Source of the DNA: Paraburkholderia lycopersici
Lineage (GTDB): Bacteria; Pseudomonadota; Gammaproteobacteria; Burkholderiales; Burkholderiaceae
Assembly: GCF_900096975.1 (NCBI RefSeq)
Contig: NZ_FMYQ01000016.1
Location: forward strand, 1 to 64,000
Reading direction: 5' to 3'
DNA length: 64,000 bases
In this document: in pieces, positions 43,227 to 52,062 of the stretch
How positions within the stretch are numbered: the stretch's first letter is position 1
Layout: each line of letters starts with the position of its first letter
The notes under the pieces: model-generated
Databases searched by the model: none
What the model saw: only the letters and a program-made list of their open reading frames with translations
What the model was told of the DNA's origin: nothing
Program-made: the position numbers and the translations under genes

Positions 43227-43886
43227 ATGCCGAATCCTGATCCCCGCATCTTTCCGCTTGGCGACGAAGCGCTCGTCTGCGAAGCGCCGCCGCCCGCCAC
43301 GCTCGCGGTCCAGCGCCGCGTCTGGGCCGTCGCCGCGCTCGCGCGCGGCTGGGCGCCGGTGCGCGAGGTCGTGCCCGGCATGAACAACCTGACGATCACC
43401 TTCGACCCGCTCGCCGCCGACACCGCCGCGCTCGCGGGCGCGCTCAAGGACGCATGGCGCGACGCCGAAGACGCACCCGAGGCGAGCCGCGAAGTCGAGA
43501 TTCCCGTGGTCTATGGCGGCGAGGACGGCCCCGATCTCGAAACGGTCGCGCAGCACTGCGGACTTGCCGCCGCCGACGTCGCCGCGCGCCATGCCGCAGG
43601 TGTCTACACGGTGTTCTTCCTCGGCTTTCAGCCCGGCTTCGCCTATCTCGGCGGCCTCGAGCCGGCCCTGCACACGCCGCGTCGGCGCGAACCGCGCCTC
43701 GCCGTTCCGGCCGGGTCGGTAGGCATCGGCGGGGAGCAGACGGGCATTTATCCGGCCGCGTCGCCCGGCGGCTGGCAGTTGATCGGCCGCACCGCCGCCA
43801 AGCTTTTCGACCCCGCGCGCAACCCGCCCACGCTGCTCATGCCCGGCGATCGCGTGCGCTTCACCATTGCGGAGCTCCACGCATGA
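43227..43886 (+). CDS. pxpB: 5-oxoprolinase subunit PxpB
   Basis: Subunit B (KipI-like) of the ATP-dependent 5-oxoprolinase PxpABC, which opens 5-oxoproline to glutamate. 219 residues. Signature stretches include VPGMNNLTITFDPL, VYTVFFLGFQPGFAYLGGL and GSVGIGGEQTGIYPAASPGGW, all typical of KipI. The ATG at 43227 matches the family N-terminus; the longer open frame has no conserved extension. The stop overlaps the pxpC start (ATGA). Confidence 0.95.
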   Translation: MPNPDPRIFPLGDEALVCEAPPPATLAVQRRVWAVAALARGWAPVREVVPGMNNLTITFDPLAADTAALAGALKDAWRDAEDAPEASREVEIPVVYGGEDGPDLETVAQHCGLAAADVAARHAAGVYTVFFLGFQPGFAYLGGLEPALHTPRRREPRLAVPAGSVGIGGEQTGIYPAASPGGWQLIGRTAAKLFDPARNPPTLLMPGDRVRFTIAELHA

Positions 43887-44950
43887 TCGAAGTCCTGCGC
43901 GCGGGCCTGCTCACCACGGTCCAGGATCTCGGCCGTACCGGCTACCGGCATCTGGGCGTCTCCACCGGCGGCGCGCTCGACGCGCTCTCGCTCGAAGTGG
44001 GCAACCGCCTCGTCGGCAACCGGGCCGACGCGGCCGGCATCGAAATCACCTTCGGCCCCGTCGCGCTGCGCTTTGCGCGCGCCACGCGCATCGCCATCAC
44101 CGGCACCGATTTCGGCGCCACGCTCGGCGGACGGCCCGTCTGGTCGTGGTGGAGCCTGCCCGTCGCGCCCGGCGAGGCGCTCGTGCTCAACGGTGCGAAG
44201 CACGGCATGCGCGCCTGCGTGTGCGTGGCGGGCGGCGTGGACGTGCTGCCCATGCTCGGCTCGCGCAGCACCGACCTCGCGGCGGGCTTCGGGGGCCTCG
44301 CGGGCCGCGCGCTCAAGGACGGCGACCGCCTCGCCACGGGCGCCTCGTTCGCCCCGGGCCGCGAGCGCGCCGTGCTCGATCCCGGCGCGCCGGCCTTCGG
44401 CGTGAAGGCGCCCGTGTGGTGCAACTTCGCGCTCGTCGACGAGCCGCATCACCGGCGCGGCCGCCATCCCGACGGCATGGCCTGGGCCGCGCCCGTGCGC
44501 GTGCTGCGCGGCCCCGAGCACGACAGCTTCACGCCCGAGGCGCAGCGCGCGTTCTGGTCCGACGAATGGCAGGTCACGCCCAACAGCAACCGCATGGGCT
44601 TTCGCCTCGCGGGTACGCCGCTCGCGCGCGACGACGGACGGGACCTGCTCTCGCACGCCGTGCTGCCGGGCACGATCCAGGTGCCGCCGAGCGGTCAGCC
44701 TATCGTGCTGATGGCCGACGCGCAGACCACGGGCGGCTATCCGAAAATCGGCTCCGTGATCCGCGCCGACCTGTGGAAGCTCGCGCAGGTGCGTCTGACC
44801 GGCGGCGTGCGCTTCGTGGAGGTCACGCCCGCCGGCGCGCGCGCGGCGCTCGAAGAGGAACGGGCGTATCTGCGGCAGATCGACGCCGCGATCGCCATGC
44901 ACGATGAGCGCTACGCGACCCGCCGCACGAGCGCGCCCGCGAGCGCCTGA
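43883..44950 (+). CDS. pxpC: 5-oxoprolinase subunit PxpC
   Basis: Subunit C (KipA-like, biotin-dependent-carboxylase-like fold) of PxpABC. 355 residues. Family motifs: VLRAGLLTTVQDLGRTGYRHLG at the N-terminus, CVCVAGGVDV, and the C-terminal GQPIVLMADAQTTGGYPKIG. It overlaps pxpB by 4 bp and precedes pxpA by 40 bp, so the three subunits are made together. Confidence 0.95.
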   Translation: MIEVLRAGLLTTVQDLGRTGYRHLGVSTGGALDALSLEVGNRLVGNRADAAGIEITFGPVALRFARATRIAITGTDFGATLGGRPVWSWWSLPVAPGEALVLNGAKHGMRACVCVAGGVDVLPMLGSRSTDLAAGFGGLAGRALKDGDRLATGASFAPGRERAVLDPGAPAFGVKAPVWCNFALVDEPHHRRGRHPDGMAWAAPVRVLRGPEHDSFTPEAQRAFWSDEWQVTPNSNRMGFRLAGTPLARDDGRDLLSHAVLPGTIQVPPSGQPIVLMADAQTTGGYPKIGSVIRADLWKLAQVRLTGGVRFVEVTPAGARAALEEERAYLRQIDAAIAMHDERYATRRTSAPASA

Positions 44951-44990
44951 TTTTTTTCCCCATCTGTAGCACGCGCAGTAGAGGAGCATC

Positions 44991-45746
44991 ATGACCACCA
45001 TCGATTTGAACGCCGATCTCGGCGAAGGCTGCGGCTCCGACGAGGCGCTGCTGGACCTCGTGAGCTCGGCCAACATCGCGTGCGGCTGGCACGCGGGCGG
45101 CGCCAATGCGATGCGCGAATGCGTGCGCTGGGCCGTGGAGAAAGGCGTGTCGATCGGCGCGCATCCGAGCTTCAACGACCCCGAGAATTTCGGCCGCAAG
45201 GAGATGAATCTGCCGCGCGAGGAGATCTACGCAGGCGTGCTCTATCAGCTCGGGGCGCTCTCCGCGATCGCCCAGGCCGAGGGCGGGCGCATCGCCCACG
45301 TGAAGCCGCACGGCGCGCTCTACAACCAGGCCGCGCGCGATCCCCAGATCGCCGAGGCGATCGTCAGCGCCGTGCACGACTTCGACCCGTCCGTGACGGT
45401 GTTCGCGCTCGCGGGCAGCGGGCTCATCGCCGCCGCGCGCGAGGCCGGGCTCGTGGCCGTCGAGGAAGTGTTCGCCGACCGCGGCTATCGCGCGGACGGC
45501 TCGCTCGTGCCGCGCAGCGAGCCCGGCGCGCTGCTCGACGACGAAGACGCCGTGCTCGCGCGCACGCTCGCGATGATCCGCGAGCAGCGCGTGCAAGCGG
45601 TGGACGGCGCCTGGGTGCCGCTCAACGCGCAGACGATCTGCCTGCACGGCGACGGTCCGCATGCGCTTGCGTTCGCGCGGCGCATCCGCGCGGCGCTCGA
45701 CAACGCCGGCATCGGCGTGCGCGCCGCCGGCGCGGCCGCAGGCTGA
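44991..45746 (+). CDS. pxpA: 5-oxoprolinase subunit PxpA (LamB/YcsF family)
   Basis: Subunit A of PxpABC, 251 residues, LamB/YcsF family, a TIM-barrel-like hydrolase component. MTTIDLNADLGEGCGSDEAL, ANIACGWHAGGANAM, GAHPSFNDPENFGRK and HVKPHGALYNQAARD are diagnostic. A GAGGAGCATC element precedes the ATG. It is the last of the three subunit genes and is followed at 46020 by the DUF969/DUF979 membrane proteins. Confidence 0.95.
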   Translation: MTTIDLNADLGEGCGSDEALLDLVSSANIACGWHAGGANAMRECVRWAVEKGVSIGAHPSFNDPENFGRKEMNLPREEIYAGVLYQLGALSAIAQAEGGRIAHVKPHGALYNQAARDPQIAEAIVSAVHDFDPSVTVFALAGSGLIAAAREAGLVAVEEVFADRGYRADGSLVPRSEPGALLDDEDAVLARTLAMIREQRVQAVDGAWVPLNAQTICLHGDGPHALAFARRIRAALDNAGIGVRAAGAAAG

Positions 45747-45778
45747 ACGCCGGCGCGCGCAAGACGCGATGACGCGAT

Positions 45779-45909
45779 GACGTGCGCCAAGCCGCGGCGC
45801 ACGTCTCGCACGATTCATCGAAGATTCGCCAACGATTCAGCAAGGCAATCGCACGGCAGCCCACGCGGCAAAGCGTAGTTGTTCTCAGCAGGTTCGTAGT
45901 TGTACGAAC
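45779..45909. promoter_or_regulatory. Hairpin, direct repeats and inverted repeat upstream of DUF969 gene
   Basis: Between pxpA and the DUF969 gene lie a 10-bp hairpin without T-run (GACGTGCGCC 45779-45788, GGCGCACGTC 45796-45805), two direct repeats CGTAGTTGT at 45874-45882 and 45895-45903 (21 bp apart, two helical turns), and an inverted repeat GTTCGTA-GTTG-TACGAAC at 45892-45909 overlapping the second copy. The hairpin could stabilise the pxp message 3' end, and the repeats look like a transcription-factor site for the membrane-protein genes. Confidence 0.5.
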
Positions 45910-46019
45910 GGCCATCAGAGCCGTGATGTCAACGCGGTCCGCCTCGCCACCGGAGCGAGCGGCACCGTTTCGCCGCTATCCGCGGCAACCACGACAAGCC
46001 AATACGTTTGGAGATCCAC

Positions 46020-46757
46020 ATGCAGAGCACCGTCAACTTATGGCCGCTGATCGGCGTGGCCGTCATCATCGCAGGCTTTTTGCTGCGCTTTAACCCGATG
46101 CTGATCGTCGCCGCGGCGGCCGTCGTCACCGGGTTCGCCGCGGGCTTCGAGCCCGGCAAGATTCTCGCCGCCATCGGCACCGGCTTCATCAAGACGCGCA
46201 ACATCCCCCTCATCATCCTGCTCCCGCTCGCCGTGATCGGCCTGCTCGAGCGCCACGGCTTGCGCGAGCGCGCGCAGATCTGGATCGGCAGCATCAAGGC
46301 GGCCACGGCGGGTCGCCTTCTCATCGTCTATCTGCTCGTGCGCGAGCTCACCGCGGCCGTCGGCCTCACCGGCCTCGGCGGCCATCCGCAGATGGTGCGC
46401 CCGCTCATCGCGCCCATGGCCGAAGGCGCCACCGAAAACCGCTTCGGCAAGCTCTCCGACGCCGTGCGCTACAAGCTGCGCGCTTACGCGGCCGCCACCG
46501 ACAACGTTGGCCTCTTCTTCGGCGAGGACATCTTCGTGGCATTCGGCGCGATCGTGCTGATGGTCACGCTGCTCAAGGAAGCGGGTGTTTCAGTCGAGCC
46601 GATTCATGTGGCGCTCTGGGGCATTCCCACCGCGATCTGCGCGTTCGCGATCCACGGTGCGCGCCTCTGGCTGCTCGATCGCAAGCTCGAGCGCGAACTG
46701 GGCGGGACGCGCCCGGTCAACGCAAAAGCGCCGGCCGGCCAGGGAGACGAAGCATGA
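46020..46757 (+). CDS. DUF969 membrane protein
   Basis: 245-residue inner-membrane protein of DUF969 with about five or six predicted helices (LWPLIGVAVIIAGFLLRFNP; IPLIILLPLAVIGLLERHG; FGAIVLMVTLLKEAGV). Conserved polar stretches TGLGGHPQMVRPLIAPMAEGA and ATDNVGLFFGEDIFVAFGA inside the membrane region look transporter-like. The ATG at 46020 follows TTTGGAGATCC. It overlaps the DUF979 gene by 4 bp. In several bacteria these two genes travel with 5-oxoprolinase or pyrrolidone peptidase genes, so the pair is a plausible 5-oxoproline transporter. That function is inference. Confidence 0.85.
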   Translation: MQSTVNLWPLIGVAVIIAGFLLRFNPMLIVAAAAVVTGFAAGFEPGKILAAIGTGFIKTRNIPLIILLPLAVIGLLERHGLRERAQIWIGSIKAATAGRLLIVYLLVRELTAAVGLTGLGGHPQMVRPLIAPMAEGATENRFGKLSDAVRYKLRAYAAATDNVGLFFGEDIFVAFGAIVLMVTLLKEAGVSVEPIHVALWGIPTAICAFAIHGARLWLLDRKLERELGGTRPVNAKAPAGQGDEA

Positions 46758-47707
46758 CGCTCACCCTCAACTGGCTCTTCTGGCTGCTCGGCATCGTGCT
46801 GCTCATCGTGGGCGGCACGATCGTCATGGATCGCGAGCATCCGCGCCGCTTCACGGCGGGCGGCTTCTGGCTGCTCTACGCGCTCATCTTTCTCGCGGGC
46901 GACCGGCTGCCGGCCGAAGTCGTGGGCGTGCTCGTGCTCGCCATGGCGCTGATCGCGGGCCTCGGCGGCGTGACGGCCGCGAAGCCCAGGGTGCTCGCGC
47001 TCGAAACCCGCATTGCGAGCGCGAAGCGTCTGGGCAACAAGCTCTTCGTGCCCGCGCTCACCATTCCCGTCGTCACCGTCGTGCTCACGCTCGCGGCGAG
47101 CCATCTCGTATTCGGCGGCACGCCGCTCGTCGACCCGAAGAACGTCACGCTGATCGGCTTCGGCATCGGCTGCGTGATCGCGCTCGTCATCGCGTGCCTC
47201 ATCACGCGCGACAGCGTCGGCCAGTCAATGAAGGAAACGCGCCGGCTCGTCGACGCGCTCTCGTGGGCCGCCGTGCTGCCGCAGATGCTCGGCATGCTCG
47301 GCCTCGTGTTCTCGGACGCGGGCGTCGGCAAAGCGGTCGCGCACGTCACGACGTCCTGGATCAACATGGACGCGCGCTTCGTGGCCGTGGTGGTGTACTG
47401 CGTGGGCATGGCGCTATTCACGGTCATCATGGGCAACGGCTTCGCGGCGTTTCCCGTGATGACGGGCGGCGTGGGCGTGCCGGTGCTGGTGGGCGTGTTC
47501 CACGTCAATCCGGCGATGATGGCCGCCATCGGCATGTTCTCGGGCTACTGCGGCACGCTCATGACGCCGATGGCCGCGAACTTCAACATGGTGCCGGCGG
47601 CGCTGCTCGAGCTGCCCGACAAGAACGCGGTGATCCGCGTGCAGGTGCCCACGGCGCTGGGCATTCTCGTGGCCAATATCGTGCTGCTGAACGTGTTCGG
47701 TTTTTGA
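46754..47707 (+). CDS. DUF979 membrane protein
   Basis: 317-residue inner-membrane protein of DUF979, about nine or ten predicted helices. It begins MTLTLNWLFWLLGIVLLIVG and has conserved polar turns (VTLIGFGIGCVIALVIACLI region; MGNGFAAFPVMTGGVGVPVL; GYCGTLMTPMAANFNMVPAA) like those of short-chain organic-anion permeases. ATGA overlap with the DUF969 gene indicates tightly coupled translation and suggests a two-subunit complex. A terminator follows. Proposed role: uptake of 5-oxoproline or a related compound for PxpABC, by context. Confidence 0.85.
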   Translation: MTLTLNWLFWLLGIVLLIVGGTIVMDREHPRRFTAGGFWLLYALIFLAGDRLPAEVVGVLVLAMALIAGLGGVTAAKPRVLALETRIASAKRLGNKLFVPALTIPVVTVVLTLAASHLVFGGTPLVDPKNVTLIGFGIGCVIALVIACLITRDSVGQSMKETRRLVDALSWAAVLPQMLGMLGLVFSDAGVGKAVAHVTTSWINMDARFVAVVVYCVGMALFTVIMGNGFAAFPVMTGGVGVPVLVGVFHVNPAMMAAIGMFSGYCGTLMTPMAANFNMVPAALLELPDKNAVIRVQVPTALGILVANIVLLNVFGF

Positions 47708-47747
47708 TCGGCGCGGAAGGCACGTCCTCCCCCGCCCCGTCAATACG

Positions 47748-47771
47748 AAAGCCGGCTCGCGCCGGCTTTTT
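47748..47771 (+). terminator. Terminator after DUF979 gene
   Basis: AAAGCCGGC-TCGC-GCCGGCTTTTT (47748-47771), a compact GC stem with T-run 40 bp past the stop. Confidence 0.9.
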
Positions 47772-47860
47772 CGCGCCGGCGCGGGCGCAGCGCGGGCCGC
47801 GTCGGGCGTCGCGCTACCGGGGTACGCGTTCGGCGTATCCGGATTGCGAACCGGCCGCGC

Positions 47861-49072
47861 TCAGCCCGGATCGACCGTGAAGCCGCGCTGGCTCAGCAAC
47901 TGGAGCACCCCCTTGCGGCCTCCCAGATGCAGCGCGCCGATCGCGACGAAAAGCGGCTTGTTGGGCGCCACGTACTGCTGCATGCGCGAGACGAAGCGCC
48001 GGTTGCGCTCGTAGACGATGCGGTTGTCGACCGACGCCGCCACGCGCGCATCGTGCGAGAGCTTTTCGGTGCGCGCCGACTCCCAGGCCGCGATCGCGTC
48101 GGCGTCGCCCACGCGCCACAAGCGCAGCAGCGTCTGCACGTCGGCCACGTTTTGCGCGGGCGTCTGCGCGAGATCCTGCGCGAGCATTTCGCGCTGCTGC
48201 GCGAGGCTCAGGTTCGTGAACGCGCGCATCTGCTCCGAAAGCGTCTCGAGCCCGACGATGCGGCGGCCCTTCCAGCGCAGGAACACGTTCTGCAGCTGCG
48301 CCTCGGTGCCGTACTCGGTCTGCAGGCCGGCGCTCAGCGAATCGTAGGTTTCCACGAGCAGCGAGGCGAGCCACGGCCGCATTTTGCGGATCTCGGCGAG
48401 CGCTTCCGGATTGCCGCGCATGCGCGCCTCGAGCTTCTGCCAGAGCGGCTCGGGCAGCAGCGCCGGCAGGCAGGGACGCCGGCATACGCCGTATTTCGAG
48501 ACGTCGTCCTGGGAGACGAGCAGATCGTCGGGCGAAAGCTCGAGCGCGAGGATAGACGAGGCGGCGAGCGCCGCGAGGATCGGCTGGCGAAACGGCTGGC
48601 CCGGCGGATAGTCGGCGGGGTCGCCCACATGCAGCGTGCCGAGCAGGTAAATCGTGAGGTTGCCGCGCGTGGCGACGTAGAACGGCATGCGCGCGGGCTG
48701 CGTACGCACCGGGCCGCCGGCGGTCGTGCCCGAGGCGTAGCTCGGCACGGCGGGCGCGGCATGGAAGCCGGGAATGCCGCCCGACGAGCCCGGCGGCATG
48801 GGTACGGCTGGCCGCGCGCCAGGCGTGTTGGCGGCGGCCCCGGCAGCGTACGCGGCGCCCGCCAGGCAGCCGAACGCGACCGCCGCCCAGAACGCCATCT
48901 TCAGAGCTGCGCGGAGCGCCGCCCCGAGCGCCCCCCGAACAGCCGCGCCCAATCGCGCAATCACCGCAAGAGCAGCCCGCGAGACAGGGGAAAAGGCAAT
49001 GAAAAAAGCGGCACGACGGCCGCCCCTTGGCTGGCGGCGCGTAAAACGACGCGCCGCCGTCGCTTCAGGCAT
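47861..49072 (-). CDS. TraB/GumN family protein
   Basis: 403-residue protein of the TraB/GumN (Tiki-like) family. Two GxLH motifs are visible: IYLLGTLHVGDP near the start of the domain and FVAIGALHLGG near the end, the putative metal-dependent protease-like ligands. A hydrophobic segment (MAFWAAVAFGCLAGAAYAAG) before the domain indicates export. The start is uncertain: the ATG at 49072 has a strong GAGGAGG-type site lying in the end of dppF and overlaps it by 8 bp; the ATG at 48898 gives a normal signal peptide but a weak ribosome-binding site. Despite the name, nothing here suggests conjugation. Confidence 0.8.
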   Translation of the reverse strand: MPEATAARRFTRRQPRGGRRAAFFIAFSPVSRAALAVIARLGAAVRGALGAALRAALKMAFWAAVAFGCLAGAAYAAGAAANTPGARPAVPMPPGSSGGIPGFHAAPAVPSYASGTTAGGPVRTQPARMPFYVATRGNLTIYLLGTLHVGDPADYPPGQPFRQPILAALAASSILALELSPDDLLVSQDDVSKYGVCRRPCLPALLPEPLWQKLEARMRGNPEALAEIRKMRPWLASLLVETYDSLSAGLQTEYGTEAQLQNVFLRWKGRRIVGLETLSEQMRAFTNLSLAQQREMLAQDLAQTPAQNVADVQTLLRLWRVGDADAIAAWESARTEKLSHDARVAASVDNRIVYERNRRFVSRMQQYVAPNKPLFVAIGALHLGGRKGVLQLLSQRGFTVDPG

Positions 49073-50093
49073 CCTCTTCCCCCACCTCCTCTGCACGATG
49101 GCAGGATACCTGACGGCCATCCACTTCGCGTAGTGCCGGAACTTCCTTGCGACACCGGTCGATCGCGTATGGACAACGTTGATGGAACGTGCAACCGGAC
49201 GGCGGATTGAGCGGCGAAGGCAATTCGCCCTCGAGCCTGATCTTCACGCGGCGGTCCGCCTCGAAGATCGCGGGCGTCGCCGACAGCAGCGAGCGCGTGT
49301 ACGGATGGCGCGGGCGCCCGATCACCGTCTGCTTGTCGCCGAGTTCGGCCACGCCGCCGAGGTACATCACCATCACGTCGTCGGCGACGTGCTCGACCAC
49401 GGCCAGGTTGTGCGAAATGAACACGTAGCTCGTGCGGAACTGCTCCTGCAGGTCCATGAACAGATTGAGGATCTGCGCCTGGATCGAGACGTCGAGCGCG
49501 GAGACCGGCTCGTCGGCCACCACGATCTGCGGATCGAGGATCATCGCGCGCGCGATCGCCACGCGCTGGCGCTGCCCGCCCGAGAACATGTGCGGATAGC
49601 GCTTCGCGTGCTCGGGCCGCAGGCCGACGGTGCGCATCATGTGCGCGATGCGGTCCGCGCGCTCGGCGGCGGAAAGCTTCGTGTTGATCGCGAGCGGCTC
49701 GCCGAGCGTCTGCTCCACGGTCTTGCGCGGGTTGAGCGAGGCGAACGGGTTCTGGAACACCATCTGCACGCGGCGGCGCAGCGCGGCGACCTTCGCCTGG
49801 TTCCCGTGCGCGACGTCCTCGCCGTCGATGACGAGGCGGCCCGCGGTGGGCGGCTCGATCATCGTGAGCTGGCGCGCGAGCGTCGATTTGCCGCAGCCCG
49901 ACTCGCCCACCACCGCGAGCGTGCGCCCGCGCGCGAGCGAGAACGACACGCCGTTGAGCGCCTTCACGGTGCCCGTGCCGAACATGCCGCGCCTGACGGC
50001 GTAGTGCTTCTTGAGGTCCTCGGCGACGAGAACCTTGTCGCCCTGGCCGTCCCTGTTGTCCTCGCGAGCCGCGTGTTGCCGGACTGCGTTCAT
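49065..50093 (-). CDS. dppF: Dipeptide ABC transporter ATP-binding protein DppF
   Basis: 342-residue ATPase of the oligopeptide/dipeptide importer family. Walker A GESGCGKSTLAR, ABC signature FSGGQRQRVAIARAM, Walker B IVVADEPVSALDVS, and the C-terminal Opp/Dpp extension with the Cys-rich CTFHQRCPYAIDRC segment. It overlaps dppD by 4 bp at its start and the TraB/GumN gene by 8 bp at its end. It drives uptake together with DppD. Confidence 0.95.
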   Translation of the reverse strand: MNAVRQHAAREDNRDGQGDKVLVAEDLKKHYAVRRGMFGTGTVKALNGVSFSLARGRTLAVVGESGCGKSTLARQLTMIEPPTAGRLVIDGEDVAHGNQAKVAALRRRVQMVFQNPFASLNPRKTVEQTLGEPLAINTKLSAAERADRIAHMMRTVGLRPEHAKRYPHMFSGGQRQRVAIARAMILDPQIVVADEPVSALDVSIQAQILNLFMDLQEQFRTSYVFISHNLAVVEHVADDVMVMYLGGVAELGDKQTVIGRPRHPYTRSLLSATPAIFEADRRVKIRLEGELPSPLNPPSGCTFHQRCPYAIDRCRKEVPALREVDGRQVSCHRAEEVGEEDA

Positions 50094-51088
50094 CGCGCGC
50101 CTCCGTTGGTCAGGTTCATCGTCGCGTTCCGCGGCTTGATGCAGCGCACCTGCGCATAGCCGCTCTCGTCCGCCACCGGATCGAGCGTGGGCCGCGCCTT
50201 CGTGCAGTCGTCCACGGCGTACCTGCAGCGCGGCGCGAACAGGCAGCCGCGCGGCCGGTCGTCGCGGCCCGGCACCATGCCCGGCAGCGCGGCGAGACGC
50301 CGCGCGCCCACGTTGTGCTCGGGAATCGCCGCGAGCAGCGCCTCGGTGTACGGATGATGCGGCCGCGCAAAGATGTCGGGCACGCGGTTCGTCTCGATGA
50401 TCTCGCCCGCGTACATCACGGCCACGCGCTGCGCGACCTCGGACACCACGGCCAGATCGTGCGAGATCAGCACGAGCGCCATGCCGCGCTCCTTCTGCAG
50501 GCGCACGAGCAGCGCCATGATCTGCGCCTGGATCGTCACGTCGAGCGCCGTGGTGGGCTCGTCGGCGATCAGCAGCTTCGGGTTGCAGGCCACCGCCATC
50601 GCGATCATCACGCGCTGGTTCATGCCGCCCGACATCTGGTGCGGAAAGTTGTCGATGCGGTTCTTCGCGTCGGGAATGCCGACCTGGTCGAGCAGTTCCA
50701 GCGCGCGCGCGTGCAGCGCGGCGCCGCGCAGGCCCTCGTGCAGCTTCAACACTTCCTTGATCTGATAGCCGATCGTGTAGCTCGGGTTCAGGCTCGTGAG
50801 CGCGTCCTGGAACACCATCGCGATGTCCTTGCCGACGATGCGCCGGCGCGCCTTGCCCGTGGCGTTGAGCAGGTCGCGGCCGTCGAACGTGATCGCGTCG
50901 GCGCTCACCTTGCCGGGCGCGTCGATGAGGCCCATCAGCGCCATCATCGTCACGCTCTTGCCCGAGCCCGATTCGCCGACGATGCCGAGCACCTCGCCCG
51001 GCGCGACCGAGAGGTTCACGCGGTCCACGGCCGGCAGGCCGTTGAAGTCCACCGCCAGATTGCGGAGGGTAAGCAGTTCGTTTTGCAT
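50090..51088 (-). CDS. dppD: Dipeptide ABC transporter ATP-binding protein DppD
   Basis: 332-residue ATPase subunit. Walker A GESGSGKSVTMMALMGL, signature MSGGMNQRVMIAMAV, Walker B LLIADEPTTALDVTIQAQ, and the oligopeptide-type C-terminal Cys motif CLFAPRCRYAVDDC. The ATG at 51088 gives the family start (MQNELLTLRNLAVDF); the open frame extends upstream without coding signal. It follows dppC by 2 bp. Confidence 0.95.
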   Translation of the reverse strand: MQNELLTLRNLAVDFNGLPAVDRVNLSVAPGEVLGIVGESGSGKSVTMMALMGLIDAPGKVSADAITFDGRDLLNATGKARRRIVGKDIAMVFQDALTSLNPSYTIGYQIKEVLKLHEGLRGAALHARALELLDQVGIPDAKNRIDNFPHQMSGGMNQRVMIAMAVACNPKLLIADEPTTALDVTIQAQIMALLVRLQKERGMALVLISHDLAVVSEVAQRVAVMYAGEIIETNRVPDIFARPHHPYTEALLAAIPEHNVGARRLAALPGMVPGRDDRPRGCLFAPRCRYAVDDCTKARPTLDPVADESGYAQVRCIKPRNATMNLTNGGAR

Positions 51089-51090
51089 GT

Positions 51091-52008
51091 TCAGGCCATC
51101 CGCTTGAGCTTGGGATCGAGCGCGTCGCGCAGCCCGTCGCCGAGCAGGTTGATCGCGAGCACCGAAACGAGGATGGACAGGCCCGGCATCGTGACGATCC
51201 ACCATGCGCTGTCGATGTAGTCGCGCGCCGAGGCGAGCATCGCGCCCCACTCGGCGGCGGGCGGCTGCACGCCGAGGCCGAGGAAGCCGAGCGCGGCGGC
51301 GTCGAGAATCGCCGAGCTGAAGCCGAGCGTGGCCTGCACGATGAGCGGCGCCGTGCAGTTGGGCAGCACCTGCGAGAACATCAGCCGCAGCGTGCCCGCG
51401 CCAGCCACGCGCGAGGCGGTCACGTACTCCTTGTGCAGTTCGCCGAGCGCCGAGCCGCGCGTGAGGCGCACGTAACCGGGCAGCGCCACGATCGCGATCG
51501 CGAGCATGGTGTTCGTGAGACCCGGCCCGATGATCGCGACCACGGCCACCGCGAGCAGCAGCGAGGGCAGCGCGAGCAGCACGTCCATGAGACGCATGAT
51601 CGGCGTGTCGGCCCATTTCTCGAAGAACGCGGCCACGAGCCCGAGCACGATGCCCGGAACCAGCGCGAGCACGACCGACACGCAGCCGATCCACAGCGAG
51701 AGCCGCGCGCCGTACATGAGGCGCGAGAGGATGTCGCGGCCCGCTTCGTCGGTGCCGAGCACGAACTTCCAGTTGCCGCCGTCGAGCCACGCGGGCGGGA
51801 TCTTCACGTAGTCGCGGTATTGCTCGATGGGGCTGTGCGGCGCGACGAGCGGCGCGAAGATCGCCACGAAGATGAGCAGCAGCACGATCAGGCCGGCGCC
51901 CACGGCGCCCCTGTTGCGCGAGAAGTTCGCCCAGAATTCGCGCAGCACGAGCGCGCGGCCCGAAGGCGGCGTGACGGCGCGGGGCACGGTGTTCTGAATG
52001 TCAGCCAT
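51091..52008 (-). CDS. dppC: Dipeptide ABC transporter permease DppC
   Basis: 305-residue inner-membrane permease. N-terminal OppC_N region (FWANFSRNRGAVGAGLIVLL), then the binding-protein-dependent permease domain with the EAA-like loop ASRVAGAGTLRLMFSQVLPN. There are two adjacent ATG codons; the second (52008) has the better spacing from GGGAGG and is preferred. It lies between dppB and dppD in standard order. Confidence 0.94.
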   Translation of the reverse strand: MADIQNTVPRAVTPPSGRALVLREFWANFSRNRGAVGAGLIVLLLIFVAIFAPLVAPHSPIEQYRDYVKIPPAWLDGGNWKFVLGTDEAGRDILSRLMYGARLSLWIGCVSVVLALVPGIVLGLVAAFFEKWADTPIMRLMDVLLALPSLLLAVAVVAIIGPGLTNTMLAIAIVALPGYVRLTRGSALGELHKEYVTASRVAGAGTLRLMFSQVLPNCTAPLIVQATLGFSSAILDAAALGFLGLGVQPPAAEWGAMLASARDYIDSAWWIVTMPGLSILVSVLAINLLGDGLRDALDPKLKRMA

Positions 52009-52062
52009 CATGCCTCCCGGGATCGGTGATTGGGTTGTAGGGGTTGCAGGTTCATGGCTCGC

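Noticed and set aside
47861..49072. Conjugation function suggested by the TraB name
   Set aside because: The sequence is the GumN/Tiki-like TraB family with two GxLH motifs; no transfer genes are present.
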